NCBI RefSeq assembly: GCF_000166055.1
Contig: NC_014664.1
Coordinates: 1,265,927-1,329,926 of the forward strand
Direction: 5' to 3'
Origin: Rhodomicrobium vannielii ATCC 17100
GTDB taxonomy: Bacteria; Pseudomonadota; Alphaproteobacteria; Rhizobiales; Rhodomicrobiaceae
Length of the DNA: 64,000 bases
The translations under genes and the position numbers were made by a program. This document shows, piece by piece, positions 8,574-20,742 of this stretch; the stretch's first letter is position 1, and the number at the start of each line of letters is the position of its first letter. Under the pieces are notes generated by a model, which had not been told where the DNA came from, did no database searches, and saw nothing but the letters and a program-made list of their open reading frames with translations.

Positions 8574-9363
8574 TGGCCGCTTCCTCCGTGCCAGCGCGCG
8601 CCGCATCGCCGCGCACATGCCGCGCGATCAGCGCATCGCAGCGCCTCCGCAGAATTTCGGCGCGCATCGCCTTGAAATGCAGCACCACGAAAAGGAGTGT
8701 GAACGCAATCGCCATCACGAGCAGCGGCCATAGCAGCGACGAGTGGATCGTCGGGCCATCGGCGCGGATCACGCTCGCGGGCTGGTGCAGCGTATTCCAC
8801 CAGTTGACCGAATATTTGATGATCGGGATGTTGACAGCGCCGATCAGCGCAAGAATAGCGGCGGCGCGCCCTGCCCGGCCCGGCTCGTCGACCGCCTGCC
8901 GAAGCGCGATGAGGCCGAGATAGAGGAAGAACAGGATCAGCACGCTCGTGAGCCGCGCGTCCCACACCCAGTAGGCGCCCCACATGGGCTTGCCCCAGAG
9001 GGAGCCGGTGACGAGCGCGAGCAGCGTGAACGTCGCGCCGATGGGTGCCGCCGCCTTCGCCGACACGTCAGCCAGCGGGTGCCGCCAGATGAGGTAGCCC
9101 GCCGACGAGATGGCGATGATCGTGTAGCACATCATGGCCAGCCACGCGGACGGCACATGGATGAACATGATGCGAACCGTCTCGCCCTGCTGGTAGTCCG
9201 GCGGAGCGAGGAATGCGCCCGTGAGGCCGACGGCGAACAGCAGAAGCGTCGCGACCGTAAGCCATGGCAGCACCTTTCCCGACAGCCGCATGAAGGTTGT
9301 CGGATTGGCGAGCGTGGAAAACCACCCCGGCCGTATCGTTTCGGTGTTCGTCAGGTCTGCCAT
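8566..9363 (-). CDS. ccmC: Haem exporter protein CcmC
   Basis: A 265-residue, six-span inner-membrane protein that presents haem to CcmE. The tryptophan-rich haem-handling signature is seen in WGAYWVWDARLTS, with flanking histidines in FIHVPSAW and VNWWNTLHQPAS. The length is normal. A 34-bp gap separates it from ccmB upstream; ccmD overlaps its end. Confidence 0.95.
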   Translation of the reverse strand: MADLTNTETIRPGWFSTLANPTTFMRLSGKVLPWLTVATLLLFAVGLTGAFLAPPDYQQGETVRIMFIHVPSAWLAMMCYTIIAISSAGYLIWRHPLADVSAKAAAPIGATFTLLALVTGSLWGKPMWGAYWVWDARLTSVLILFFLYLGLIALRQAVDEPGRAGRAAAILALIGAVNIPIIKYSVNWWNTLHQPASVIRADGPTIHSSLLWPLLVMAIAFTLLFVVLHFKAMRAEILRRRCDALIARHVRGDAARAGTEEAANA

Positions 9364-9397
9364 AAGCGTCTCGTCCCCACTTTGTGTCTTATATAAC

Positions 9398-10057
9398 TCA
9401 CTCCAAACTCAGGCGAAGGGCAAGGGCAGCGGCAAATGGCATCGCCGCAACCGAAAACAGCGAAAGCGCCGCAAGCAGGAGGATGCTCTGCGAAAATGCC
9501 CCGGCCGCGCCGGACAAGGCACCGACGCCGAAGATGAGGAAAGGAGCGAAAAGCGGCAGGATCAAGAGCGGCAGCAGCAACGCGCCGCGCCGAAGCCCCA
9601 GCGTCAGCGCCGCGCCCGCTCCCGCGACGAAACTGATGCCGAGCGTGCCGACCGCCAGCGTGGCGAGCAGCTTCGGCACCGCGTCGAGTTCCATGTTGAG
9701 GAGCAGCCCGGCGAGCGGCGTCACCACGATCAGCGGCACGCAGGTGGTCAGCCAATGCGCGAGGCTTTTCGACGTGGCGATGAGTTCGGCCGGCAGCGGG
9801 CCGATGGCGAGCGCGTCGAGCGAGCCGTCGTCGCGGTCCTCCTGGAACAGCGCATCCACCGAAAGCACGGCCGAAAGCAGGAACGAAATCCAGAGGATAC
9901 CCGGCGCGATGCGCGACAGAAGCGCGAGGTCCGGGCCGAGTCCGAGCGGAATGATCGACACCGCGATGAGATAGAAGCCGAGCGCGGTCCCGATGGCCGA
10001 GCCTTGTCGCAGCGCGAGCGTCAGGTCGCGGGTGAGGAGCGCGAGGAAGGCATTCAT
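9398..10057 (-). CDS. ccmB: Haem exporter protein CcmB
   Basis: A 219-residue ABC permease subunit of the CcmABCDE haem-handling complex, with six membrane segments. The cytoplasmic loop SVDALFQEDRDDGSLDALAIGPLP is characteristic of CcmB. The start ATG overlaps the ccmA stop by four bases (ATGA), indicating coupled translation. Confidence 0.94.
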   Translation of the reverse strand: MNAFLALLTRDLTLALRQGSAIGTALGFYLIAVSIIPLGLGPDLALLSRIAPGILWISFLLSAVLSVDALFQEDRDDGSLDALAIGPLPAELIATSKSLAHWLTTCVPLIVVTPLAGLLLNMELDAVPKLLATLAVGTLGISFVAGAGAALTLGLRRGALLLPLLILPLFAPFLIFGVGALSGAAGAFSQSILLLAALSLFSVAAMPFAAALALRLSLE

Positions 10058-10737
10058 GCTGCAAACGCCCGCCCAGGCTTGAGTTCGAGAACGGTCGCGG
10101 CGTCGCCGAGCGCAAGGTCGAGATGCGTCGAGACGAGCGCGATGCCGCCTTGCGCGAGATGGTCCCGGATGGCCGTTTCGAGCCGCCGCGTGGAGGCCGT
10201 ATCGAGCGAGACGGACGGCTCGTCAAGGAGCCAGACCGCGCGCTTCGCCGCCAGCAGCCGCGCGAGGCCGAGGCGACGCGCCTGCCCTTGGCTGAGATGG
10301 CCCGCGCGATACTCCGCGAGGTCGAGGAGGTCGAACGCTTCGAGCGCGTTCTCGGCCGCCTCCGCGTCTTGCGCGCCGGAATAGAAACTTTGCCAGAAGC
10401 TCACATTCTCAACGACGGTGAGGCGCGGCTTGATGCCGTTCGTATGGCCTATGTAGTGGAATTGCCCTTCGCCTGTGCCCTCCCCCTTGTCGTCCGACAC
10501 CGCGACGCGGCCGGACTCCGCCGGCAGATAGCCCGCGATGGTGCGAAGGAGCGTCGTCTTGCCCGCCCCGTTCGGCCCGCGGAGGATCAGCGCGCACCCG
10601 GCCTCGACCTTGAACGAAAGCGCGGGCACCACAATGCGCCCGCCGCGCTGACAGGCAAGCCCCACCACCGCGAGGCTCAAAACCGGCATCGCGCGAGCAG
10701 AAGCGGAACCAGAACGGGTGAGCGGGGTAATACTCAC
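10054..10737 (-). CDS. ccmA: Cytochrome c biogenesis ATP-binding protein CcmA
   Basis: A 227-residue ABC ATPase; hydrolysis drives release of haem-loaded CcmE. The Walker A motif is GPNGAGKT (54-61), the signature LSQGQ (148-152), Walker B VWLLDEPS (168-175), and the switch histidine lies in STHLD. It is the first gene of ccmABCDG. It is divergent from acnA with only 96 bp between the two start codons, an arrangement familiar from rhizobia. The N-terminus is about 17 residues longer than the conserved core; a start at the internal ATG before PVLSLAVVG is possible. Confidence 0.94.
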   Translation of the reverse strand: MSITPLTRSGSASARAMPVLSLAVVGLACQRGGRIVVPALSFKVEAGCALILRGPNGAGKTTLLRTIAGYLPAESGRVAVSDDKGEGTGEGQFHYIGHTNGIKPRLTVVENVSFWQSFYSGAQDAEAAENALEAFDLLDLAEYRAGHLSQGQARRLGLARLLAAKRAVWLLDEPSVSLDTASTRRLETAIRDHLAQGGIALVSTHLDLALGDAATVLELKPGRAFAA

Positions 10738-10833
10738 AGATGAAATTCTCGTGTCGAAGGGAGGCCGAACCTCTCTTTATGGTACTCTGCCGCATGCCCA
10801 CAAGAAGCATTTTCGCACAGATGGAGAATCGCT

Positions 10834-13584
<2,751 letters not shown>

Positions 13585-13609
13585 CCGATTCGCATCACGT
13601 TTTCGCGAC

Positions 13610-13635
13610 AAGCCTCGCGCGTTGCGGGGCTTTTT
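13610..13635 (+). terminator. Rho-independent terminator of acnA
   Basis: A 9-bp stem with one G-T pair (13610-13618 with 13624-13632) and a 5-nt loop, running into a T tract (13631-13635). Confidence 0.85.
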
Positions 13636-13912
13636 CATGCAATCGCGGCGAGATTGTGCGCAACGATCCGCACACGGCGCGGAAAACGCATCCGACTGCG
13701 ACAAAAAAGCCAAGTGTTTCGAGTGCGTTACCAAAGTCGTGGGGAGCGACAAAGAAACGCTTGCGACTCCGAAATCGGCCTGCAACACTTGTCATATATC
13801 AAATAGATACAGGCTGGCCGGCGCTCGCAGCTTCAAGAATTCGCGGGTGCAGGCGAAGCATTTTTAAGAAAAAAACCGCCGCCAAGAAACGGATGAACCG
13901 GGAGTGAGCGCC
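13636..13912. other. Gap between acnA terminator and the zinc-ribbon gene
   Basis: Nothing convincing is seen here. Composition is mixed, and the last 60 bases are A-rich (runs of A at 13868-13875) and probably contain the promoter of the following small gene. Confidence 0.35.
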
Positions 13913-14167
13913 ATGGCGCAGAACACGAAAGCCCCCTTCAATCAATGGGTTGAGACAGCGAATAGCCTCGGCCGCCAATCCGCCTCAAGCGTCGCCTGCC
14001 CCTGCTGCGGCTCAACCTCGCTCAGCGTGCGCGATGTCGAATACGGCTTCGGCCATGATCGCGGCGTGCAGCGCTACATTTCCTGCGGTCATTGCGGCGC
14101 GTTTACAGGCGTCGCCGTGCGCCATGCTGGCGAGGTCGAAAGCCCCACCCTTCGCGCGGCGGAATAA
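13913..14167 (+). CDS. Small zinc-ribbon protein of unknown function
   Basis: An 84-residue soluble protein with two cysteine pairs, CPCCG (about 31-35) and CGHCG (about 59-63), that should form one zinc ribbon. Nothing else is recognised. The start ATG is chosen for its GGGAG site; an in-frame GTG lies 9 bases upstream. It has its own strong terminator and stands alone between acnA and the convergent ccrM. It could bind nucleic acid or act as a small adaptor; there is no direct evidence for either. Confidence 0.7.
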   Translation: MAQNTKAPFNQWVETANSLGRQSASSVACPCCGSTSLSVRDVEYGFGHDRGVQRYISCGHCGAFTGVAVRHAGEVESPTLRAAE

Positions 14168-14192
14168 GCGCCGAAATCAATTTCGGGCGACT

Positions 14193-14219
14193 TGGCCGGG
14201 CATGACCCCGGCCATTTTT
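14193..14219 (+). terminator. Rho-independent terminator of the zinc-ribbon gene
   Basis: Perfect 8-bp stem TGGCCGGG/CCCGGCCA (14193-14200 with 14207-14214) and a 6-nt loop, followed by five T. Confidence 0.9.
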
Positions 14220-14234
14220 GTCTATGCGCCGCGC

Positions 14235-15405
<1,171 letters not shown>

Positions 15406-15527
15406 CGACGCAAAAAGGGTTAACGGATTGGGAAAGAGAGGCAAGACCCGGTGCGCAGGGCTAGCAATATGGAGCGAGGAGCTTACCGTCCAAAGGGGGA
15501 CAGCTTTCCGAAGTTGAAGGATCAGCT

Positions 15528-16202
15528 ATGACCAAACAATTTGTGAATGATCGCATCATCAAACGCTTCGATGAACTCATTTCTGAGGGGTACGACCGCT
15601 GGGAAGTTTTCAAAAATGACCGGACGGGCATAGTTAAAGATATCGTTGGCTTCACACAATGGTCCACAAGTTGCCTCAACCTGCTTGATAAGCTCTCGAT
15701 CTCAACCAATCGTTTTGTCTCTCAATTCGAAGTGTGGGCAATTGGTGGTCCTGGCAGACAGGTGAACATCGGAGCGGCGCTCGGCGTCCTCAAGTCTGCG
15801 AGGCACGAGTATTCTTGCGGTCTCGCCATTGAATACCAGCTTTCTATATCTGCGACAGTCTTCAGTGGATTACTTGATGAAGCCGCGTACCTCCTTCAAA
15901 AGGGGTATATCCGAGCGGCAGCCGTGCTTCTTGGAGCCGCGCTCGAAGAAGGGCTGAAAGCCCGCGCCCGTGCCGTGCCAATTGTCTTATCGCCTCGAGA
16001 TACGTTATCACCAGTCATCGTTAAGCTTAAATCTCCGGAGGTAGGCCTGCTCACTGAGTTTGAGGCCAAGCGCCTCGAAGCCATTGCTCGCCTGAGGAAC
16101 GATGCCGCGCACGGGGGTGAGTTTACGTACCAAAAAGAAGTCGTTGAGACTGCGATACAGGAAGTCGAGGCGACACTCGGAAGGTTACTATCCGCCGCCT
16201 AA
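15528..16202 (+). CDS. HEPN-like (DUF4145-type) protein of unknown function
   Basis: A 224-residue soluble, mostly helical protein. The C-terminal part looks like a HEPN/DUF4145 fold: a helix with AAAVLLGAALEEGLKARA (about 130-147), then RLRNDAAHGG with the R-x4-H motif (Arg190-His195) that is catalytic in HEPN ribonucleases, and a final helix. The N-terminal 110 residues are not recognised. Composition is noticeably lower in GC than in the neighbours (15541-15600 is about 47% by count), suggesting transfer. The start has an AAGGA site. No antitoxin or partner gene is adjacent. It may be a lone RNase-type toxin, a defence gene or a non-catalytic HEPN. Confidence 0.6.
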   Translation: MTKQFVNDRIIKRFDELISEGYDRWEVFKNDRTGIVKDIVGFTQWSTSCLNLLDKLSISTNRFVSQFEVWAIGGPGRQVNIGAALGVLKSARHEYSCGLAIEYQLSISATVFSGLLDEAAYLLQKGYIRAAAVLLGAALEEGLKARARAVPIVLSPRDTLSPVIVKLKSPEVGLLTEFEAKRLEAIARLRNDAAHGGEFTYQKEVVETAIQEVEATLGRLLSAA

Positions 16203-16263
16203 CAGGGCAGCCCTGAAGGTTAGCCGCTCGCCCCGGACTTCCTACCAACCCAACACCCGCCCG

Positions 16264-17646
16264 CTAAGCCGCCTTCCTCATCCGCGGCCGCGTGCCGAAG
16301 CTCCTCTGCTCGATATAGTCGAGGACGAGGCCCGCGACATCCACGCCGGTTGTGCGTTCTACGCCTTCGAGCCCCGGCGAGGAATTCACCTCCAGCAGCA
16401 GCGGCCCCTTCGACGAGCGCAGGATGTCCACGCCCGCGAATTTCAGCCCGAGCCGATGCGCGGCCTTGATCGCGAGCTTGCGCTCCTCGGCGGTGAGCTT
16501 CGCCTCGAAGGCAAGGCCGCCCTTGTGAAGGTTCGCGCGAAATTCGTCGCCCGCCGCGCGCCGCACCATGGCCGCGATCACCTTGCCGTCGAGCACGATG
16601 CAGCGCAGATCCTGCCCCGCCGCCTCGGAGATGAATTGCTGCACGAGGAAACTCGTCTCGGTGCTTTGGAGCGCGTCGATGAGCGACACGGCCGACTTGC
16701 GGTTCTCGGCGAGCACCACGCCCTTGCCTTGCGACGATTGCAACAGCTTGATCACGAGCGGCGCGCCGCCGACCATCTTGATGAGGTCGTCGGTGTCGTG
16801 ATGCGAGCTGGCGAACGCCGTGTCGGGCATCGGCAGCTTGTGCATTGCGAGAAGCTGATGCGCGAAAAGCTTGTCGCGGCTCTGCACGATGGATTGCGCG
16901 GAATTGAGCACGCACGCGCCCGTCATCTCGAACTGCCGCACGACGGCGGTGCCGTAGGCGGTGATCGACGCGCCGATACGCGGGATGACGAAATCGTAAT
17001 CGGGGAGCGCCTTGCCTTCGTAATGAACCGCGCTCGCGATGGACTTGATGTTCATGTAGCAGCGCAGCGTGTTGATTGGCTCGATCACATGATCGCGCTT
17101 CTCGGTTTCCTCGATGAGACGGCGGTTCGAGAAATTGCCGGGCTCCATGGTGAGGAGCGCGATGCGCAGCGAGCGCTTCTTCGGCTTGCCGGCCTGCTCG
17201 CCATACACGTCGTAGGAAAGCTGCGCCTGACGATATTCCGACCATGGCAGGATGGTGGCCGACGCGCCTTCGAGCGCCGTGCGCCCGAGAAGCATGCGAT
17301 GCGCCATGGTGTAGCGGTTCGAGAGCGAAATCTCGATCGGCCATTCCCGGTCGCCGATCTTGATCGGCGTTTCGATGATGAAGCGGTTCTCGGCCTGACC
17401 GTTGGAGCTTCGCACCATGCGCCGGTCGACGATCTTTGCCGTGCACCAGATCTCGATGTCGTCGCTGTAATCGGCGGGATGGACGCCGAAGCGGACGCGG
17501 GGCGCATCGATCGGACCGAAGGTTTCGATCGAAAAGGCGTGTAACGCGGAGGTGCGCGCGCCCGTGTCGATCTTGGCCTTCACCGCAGGCAGCCCCAGTT
17601 CGGGAAGCGCGACCCATTCGCGCCAGCCTAAAACGAACGGCTCCAT
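16264..17646 (-). CDS. RimB-like protease fused to RimK-type glutamate ligase
   Basis: A 460-residue two-domain protein. Residues 1-145 are the retropepsin-like 'ATP-dependent zinc protease' domain (RimB/DUF785), with KIDTGARTSALHA carrying the catalytic-type DTGA at 27-30. Residues about 160-450 are an ATP-grasp RimK ligase, with PLVIKLLQSSQGKGVV (about 296-311), QDLRCIVLDGKVIAAM, and metal/ATP-binding EVNSSPGLEG (419-428). RimK adds glutamates to ribosomal protein S6; RimB removes them in Pseudomonas. Here both would act in one chain. The start has an excellent GGAGAAGG site. An EcfG-type promoter lies about 105 bp upstream. Confidence 0.88.
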   Translation of the reverse strand: MEPFVLGWREWVALPELGLPAVKAKIDTGARTSALHAFSIETFGPIDAPRVRFGVHPADYSDDIEIWCTAKIVDRRMVRSSNGQAENRFIIETPIKIGDREWPIEISLSNRYTMAHRMLLGRTALEGASATILPWSEYRQAQLSYDVYGEQAGKPKKRSLRIALLTMEPGNFSNRRLIEETEKRDHVIEPINTLRCYMNIKSIASAVHYEGKALPDYDFVIPRIGASITAYGTAVVRQFEMTGACVLNSAQSIVQSRDKLFAHQLLAMHKLPMPDTAFASSHHDTDDLIKMVGGAPLVIKLLQSSQGKGVVLAENRKSAVSLIDALQSTETSFLVQQFISEAAGQDLRCIVLDGKVIAAMVRRAAGDEFRANLHKGGLAFEAKLTAEERKLAIKAAHRLGLKFAGVDILRSSKGPLLLEVNSSPGLEGVERTTGVDVAGLVLDYIEQRSFGTRPRMRKAA

Positions 17647-17750
17647 CGAAACCTTCTCCGGTTATGAGAAATGGTTGCTGTCTGTATTTATATCAACGAC
17701 ATGCGCCTGGCGCTGCACGGTCTTTCGACCGGGAGGAGAGCGCTCGGACT

Positions 17751-17776
17751 AACGCTGCGTGCTTGTCACTTGTTCC
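17751..17776 (-). promoter_or_regulatory. EcfG-type general-stress promoter of the RimB-RimK fusion gene
   Basis: Minus strand: GGAAC (17776-17772), a 17-nt spacer and CGTT (17754-17751), an exact match to the alphaproteobacterial EcfG consensus. Transcription would start near 17742, giving a leader of about 95 nt before the rimBK ATG at 17646. Confidence 0.75.
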
Positions 17777-18134
17777 GCGAATCGTCTCTGCTTGGAATGT
17801 TAAGTAAGGCAGGCTGCGGTTTTATGACAAAAAGGAAAAGGCTTGCTTCCATTGCCGGGATCCTCTCCCTTCCTTATCAACATCGCGGAACCCGACCGCG
17901 TTTCTCTCGCACCCTGGAAACCACGACCCTCACCATGAAAAACTGTGTCGCGATTTGGCGGAATCGTCCAGTGGCGCGCTTTTTTACGGCAAAGACCAGC
18001 GGCATCGTGTCTTTTGCGCAACTTTGACAAATTCCGGTCGGACAAAAGGCGCAGCCAAATCGCGCGACACCGGCCCGGCGCGTGACAGCGACTTCGCTCG
18101 CGGGCGCTTGCATTCACGCCAGAGGGAGAAGCCA
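17777..18134. other. Long divergent intergenic region before the response-regulator gene
   Basis: With the rimBK promoter region, 488 bp separate the two divergent genes. No convincing gene is seen; the only open frames lack conserved features. AT-rich patches around 17810-17880 and 17930-18030 probably hold the promoter of the two-component genes. A GAGGGAGA site precedes the response-regulator ATG. Confidence 0.4.
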
Positions 18135-18854
18135 ATGGACACATCAACTCATATTCTCGTCGTCGACGATCACAAGGACATCCGCGACCTTCTCGCGAAA
18201 TTCCTCGTCAAGCATGGCATGCGTGTGACGGTCGCGGCCGATGCGGCGGAGGCGCGGCGTCATTTGAAGGCGGGCGCGTTCGACCTGCTCGTGCTGGATA
18301 TCATGATGCCCGGCGAGGATGGGATTTCGCTTTGCCGCGATATCCGCGACAGCAACAGCGCCCCCATCATATTCCTCACGGCCGTAGCGGAAGATACCGA
18401 CCGCATCATCGGCCTGGAACTCGGCGCCGACGACTACGTCACGAAGCCGTTCAATCCGCGCGAACTCCTCGCGCGCATCCGCGCCGTGATCCGCCGAGCG
18501 CAGAGCATGCCACCGAGCCGCGACACGCCGCCCGGTGAGCGGATCAGGTTCGGGCAATTCCTCTTCGACGCCGACCGGCGCGAACTCATCGACGGCAACC
18601 AGATGGTTACGCCCTTGTCCTACGGCGAACATCTGCTGCTCGCGGCCTTCCTGCACCGGCCCAACGTCGTGCTGACCCGCGACCAGCTCCTCGACATCAC
18701 GCGCGGGCGCGCGGCCAATCTGTTCGACCGCAGCATCGATAATCAGGTGAGCCGCCTTCGCCGCAAGATCGAGGAAGATCCGAAAGATCCGAAGATCATC
18801 CAGACGATCTGGGGTGGCGGGTACAAATTCGTCGGCACGGTCGAGCGCGTGTAA
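18135..18854 (+). CDS. OmpR-family response regulator
   Basis: A 239-residue DNA-binding response regulator. The receiver domain has acidic residues Asp11/Asp12, phospho-acceptor Asp55 in VLDIMMPG, Thr82, and Lys104 in VTKPFNPREL. A C-terminal winged helix (about 135-235) ends in RSIDNQVSRLRRKIEEDPKDP and WGGGYKFVG, typical of OmpR/PhoB. The stop TAA overlaps the start of the kinase gene (TAATG), so the two form one coupled unit. The signal is not evident. Confidence 0.93.
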   Translation: MDTSTHILVVDDHKDIRDLLAKFLVKHGMRVTVAADAAEARRHLKAGAFDLLVLDIMMPGEDGISLCRDIRDSNSAPIIFLTAVAEDTDRIIGLELGADDYVTKPFNPRELLARIRAVIRRAQSMPPSRDTPPGERIRFGQFLFDADRRELIDGNQMVTPLSYGEHLLLAAFLHRPNVVLTRDQLLDITRGRAANLFDRSIDNQVSRLRRKIEEDPKDPKIIQTIWGGGYKFVGTVERV

Positions 18855-20299
18855 TGCAAATTTTCCCGAAAAGTCTGAAGGGTCAGCTCGTCGTGCTCGC
18901 CATCGCGGGGCTTATCCTGGCGCAAGCCGTAGGGTATGTCGTCATCATCCGCGACCAACAATCCCGGATGATGAAAGACTGGCTCAGCAGCATTTTCGCG
19001 CGCGTCGAAACCGTGGCGGATATCGTCGACACCACGCCGTCGCAATATCATGACACCATCCTCAAGGCGGCAAGTTCGCCTGTCCTTCAGTTTTCAGTCG
19101 ACGATAAGCCCATTGCGAAGGAACCGGCGGACAACGCGAAGGACGAACCGGCTGGCGCGCGCGAAATATTCGGAAACCGGGCTGACAGCGTGGTCGTCGC
19201 TTATTATGATCCCTTCCGCGCAGAGTTTCGCCTCGGAACGCTGGCGCGCGGTTTCGAGCGAGCTTATGAACGCCTGCAAGGGGCGAGCGGCACGAAGACC
19301 GCATCCGAATATCCCGTTTATGCGCAAATCTCGGTCCCGCTCGAAAAGGGCGCCTGGCTGAATGTCGCCGTAAGGCCTCGCGGCGCGCCGACGCACGCGC
19401 CTACCCTTTTCGTTCAGTTTGTCATCATGGCCGCCATCGGCGCCTTCGGCATCATGTTCATCATGATCCGCGTCGTGCGCCCGCTGAAGGAACTTGCGGA
19501 CGCGGCCACAGCCCTCGGCAGGCGCGAATACACCGCGAAGATCGAGGAAAAGGGGCCGACGGAAGTCGTCGAGACGATCCGCGCCTTCAACGACATGCAG
19601 GACAAGCTCTGCACCTTCATGCAGGACCGGACGAAGATGCTGGCGGCGCTCAGCCACGACCTTCGCACGCCGATCACGAGTCTGCGGCTTCGCGCCGAGT
19701 TCATCGAAGACGACGAGATGCGCCGGAAAATCCTCCAGACGCTGGCCGAAATGTTCCAGATGACGGAAGCCGCGCTCGCCTATGCCAAGGGCGGCGAACT
19801 GGAGGAACTGGAAGAATCGCGGCTCGTGGATGTCGGCGCGCTCGTTTCGTCGGTCTGCGCGGACCTCGAGGACATGGGCGCTCCCGTCGAATGCAGCGAC
19901 ACGCCGAGCTTCAGCCTCCATTGTCGCGCCTTCGCCCTGAAACGCGCGCTTCGCAACATCGTGGTGAACGCGGTCGCCTATGGCACCCACGCGCGCGTGA
20001 CCACGCAACTCACGGGCAACGAAGCCTTGATCGTCGTCGAGGACGACGGTCCCGGCATCCCGGAAGACGACATGGAAAAGGTCTTCTCGCCGTTCGTCCG
20101 CCTCGAAAATTCCCGAAACGCCGACACGGGCGGCATGGGGCTCGGGCTTGCGATCGCGCGCGGCATCGCGCGTTTCCATGGCGGCGACGTCATCCTGAAA
20201 AACCGGCCGGAAGGGGGCCTTCGCGTCACCATCGCTCTGCCGGGCGCATCGGTCATCGGGAAGCCGTCAACAGCTCAGTTGGAGCCCGCGAAGGTTTAG
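18854..20299 (+). CDS. EnvZ-like sensor histidine kinase
   Basis: A 481-residue membrane kinase partnering the response regulator in front. The first membrane helix is about 10-32, followed by a periplasmic domain of about 150 residues (33-182), a second helix (about 184-206) and a HAMP linker (RVVRPLKELADAATALGRREYT). The phospho-acceptor is His268 in LAALSHDLRTPITSL. The ATPase boxes are NIVVNAVAYG (N box), EDDGPGIP (G1) and GGMGLGLAIA (G2). The periplasmic domain has no motif that reveals the ligand. Confidence 0.93.
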   Translation: MQIFPKSLKGQLVVLAIAGLILAQAVGYVVIIRDQQSRMMKDWLSSIFARVETVADIVDTTPSQYHDTILKAASSPVLQFSVDDKPIAKEPADNAKDEPAGAREIFGNRADSVVVAYYDPFRAEFRLGTLARGFERAYERLQGASGTKTASEYPVYAQISVPLEKGAWLNVAVRPRGAPTHAPTLFVQFVIMAAIGAFGIMFIMIRVVRPLKELADAATALGRREYTAKIEEKGPTEVVETIRAFNDMQDKLCTFMQDRTKMLAALSHDLRTPITSLRLRAEFIEDDEMRRKILQTLAEMFQMTEAALAYAKGGELEELEESRLVDVGALVSSVCADLEDMGAPVECSDTPSFSLHCRAFALKRALRNIVVNAVAYGTHARVTTQLTGNEALIVVEDDGPGIPEDDMEKVFSPFVRLENSRNADTGGMGLGLAIARGIARFHGGDVILKNRPEGGLRVTIALPGASVIGKPSTAQLEPAKV

Positions 20300-20418
20300 C
20301 TGACAAGAGGGCGCGCGGCAGCCATTCGATGGCGCTCCGCGCCTTCGCGCCTCACGCTTGGCATAAGCGTCGCGTGCGATAAGCAGCGGCGCTTGCAGTC
20401 TGCCACGAAGAGGATGTG

Positions 20419-20742
20419 ATGTACCAGTTTGCTTATTCTTTCATCTGCGAGGAGCCGACCTCGCAGGATGTTCCAACCGCGCGCAAACTGGCAAACGCCG
20501 TGGAATTGTTCGACGCCACGAACGGCGCCGCGATGCCTCAGCATCATCGTCACGAGGCCTTGTCCGAATTCCGCCGAATCTGGGTTGCCGTCGCCGACCA
20601 GCTTCCCGCTGGCGGGCCTGATGCGCGGCATGATGCGGCAGAGGTCAAGACCGCAATCCTCGAAGAGGTAGAGCGCCGCCGTTTCTCGCGCGCGCAGAAG
20701 ATGCTTGCCTCGCGTTTTTTTTCCGGGAGCGGGGTCCAATGA
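20419..20742 (+). CDS. Unknown protein, first of a coupled pair
   Basis: A 107-residue soluble protein, not recognised. The N-terminus MYQFAYSFICEEPTSQD has a weak resemblance to the start of flagellar FlaF-type proteins, but the rest does not follow and no flagellar gene is nearby. It is helical and charged, with EALSEFRRIWVAVADQL in the middle and a basic tail. The start ATG has an AAGAGGA site. Its stop overlaps the next gene's start (ATGA), so the two are very probably co-translated. It lies about 120 bp behind the histidine kinase gene. Confidence 0.6.
   Translation: MYQFAYSFICEEPTSQDVPTARKLANAVELFDATNGAAMPQHHRHEALSEFRRIWVAVADQLPAGGPDARHDAAEVKTAILEEVERRRFSRAQKMLASRFFSGSGVQ

Noticed and set aside
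17671-18027. Open frame of 118 codons between rimBK and the response regulator
   Set aside because: No ribosome site, cysteine-rich haphazard composition, and it crosses the EcfG-type promoter; more likely non-coding.
20419-20742. FlaF flagellin-synthesis regulator
   Set aside because: Only the first few residues resemble FlaF; the conserved Trp/Leu pattern is missing and there is no flagellar gene in the window.
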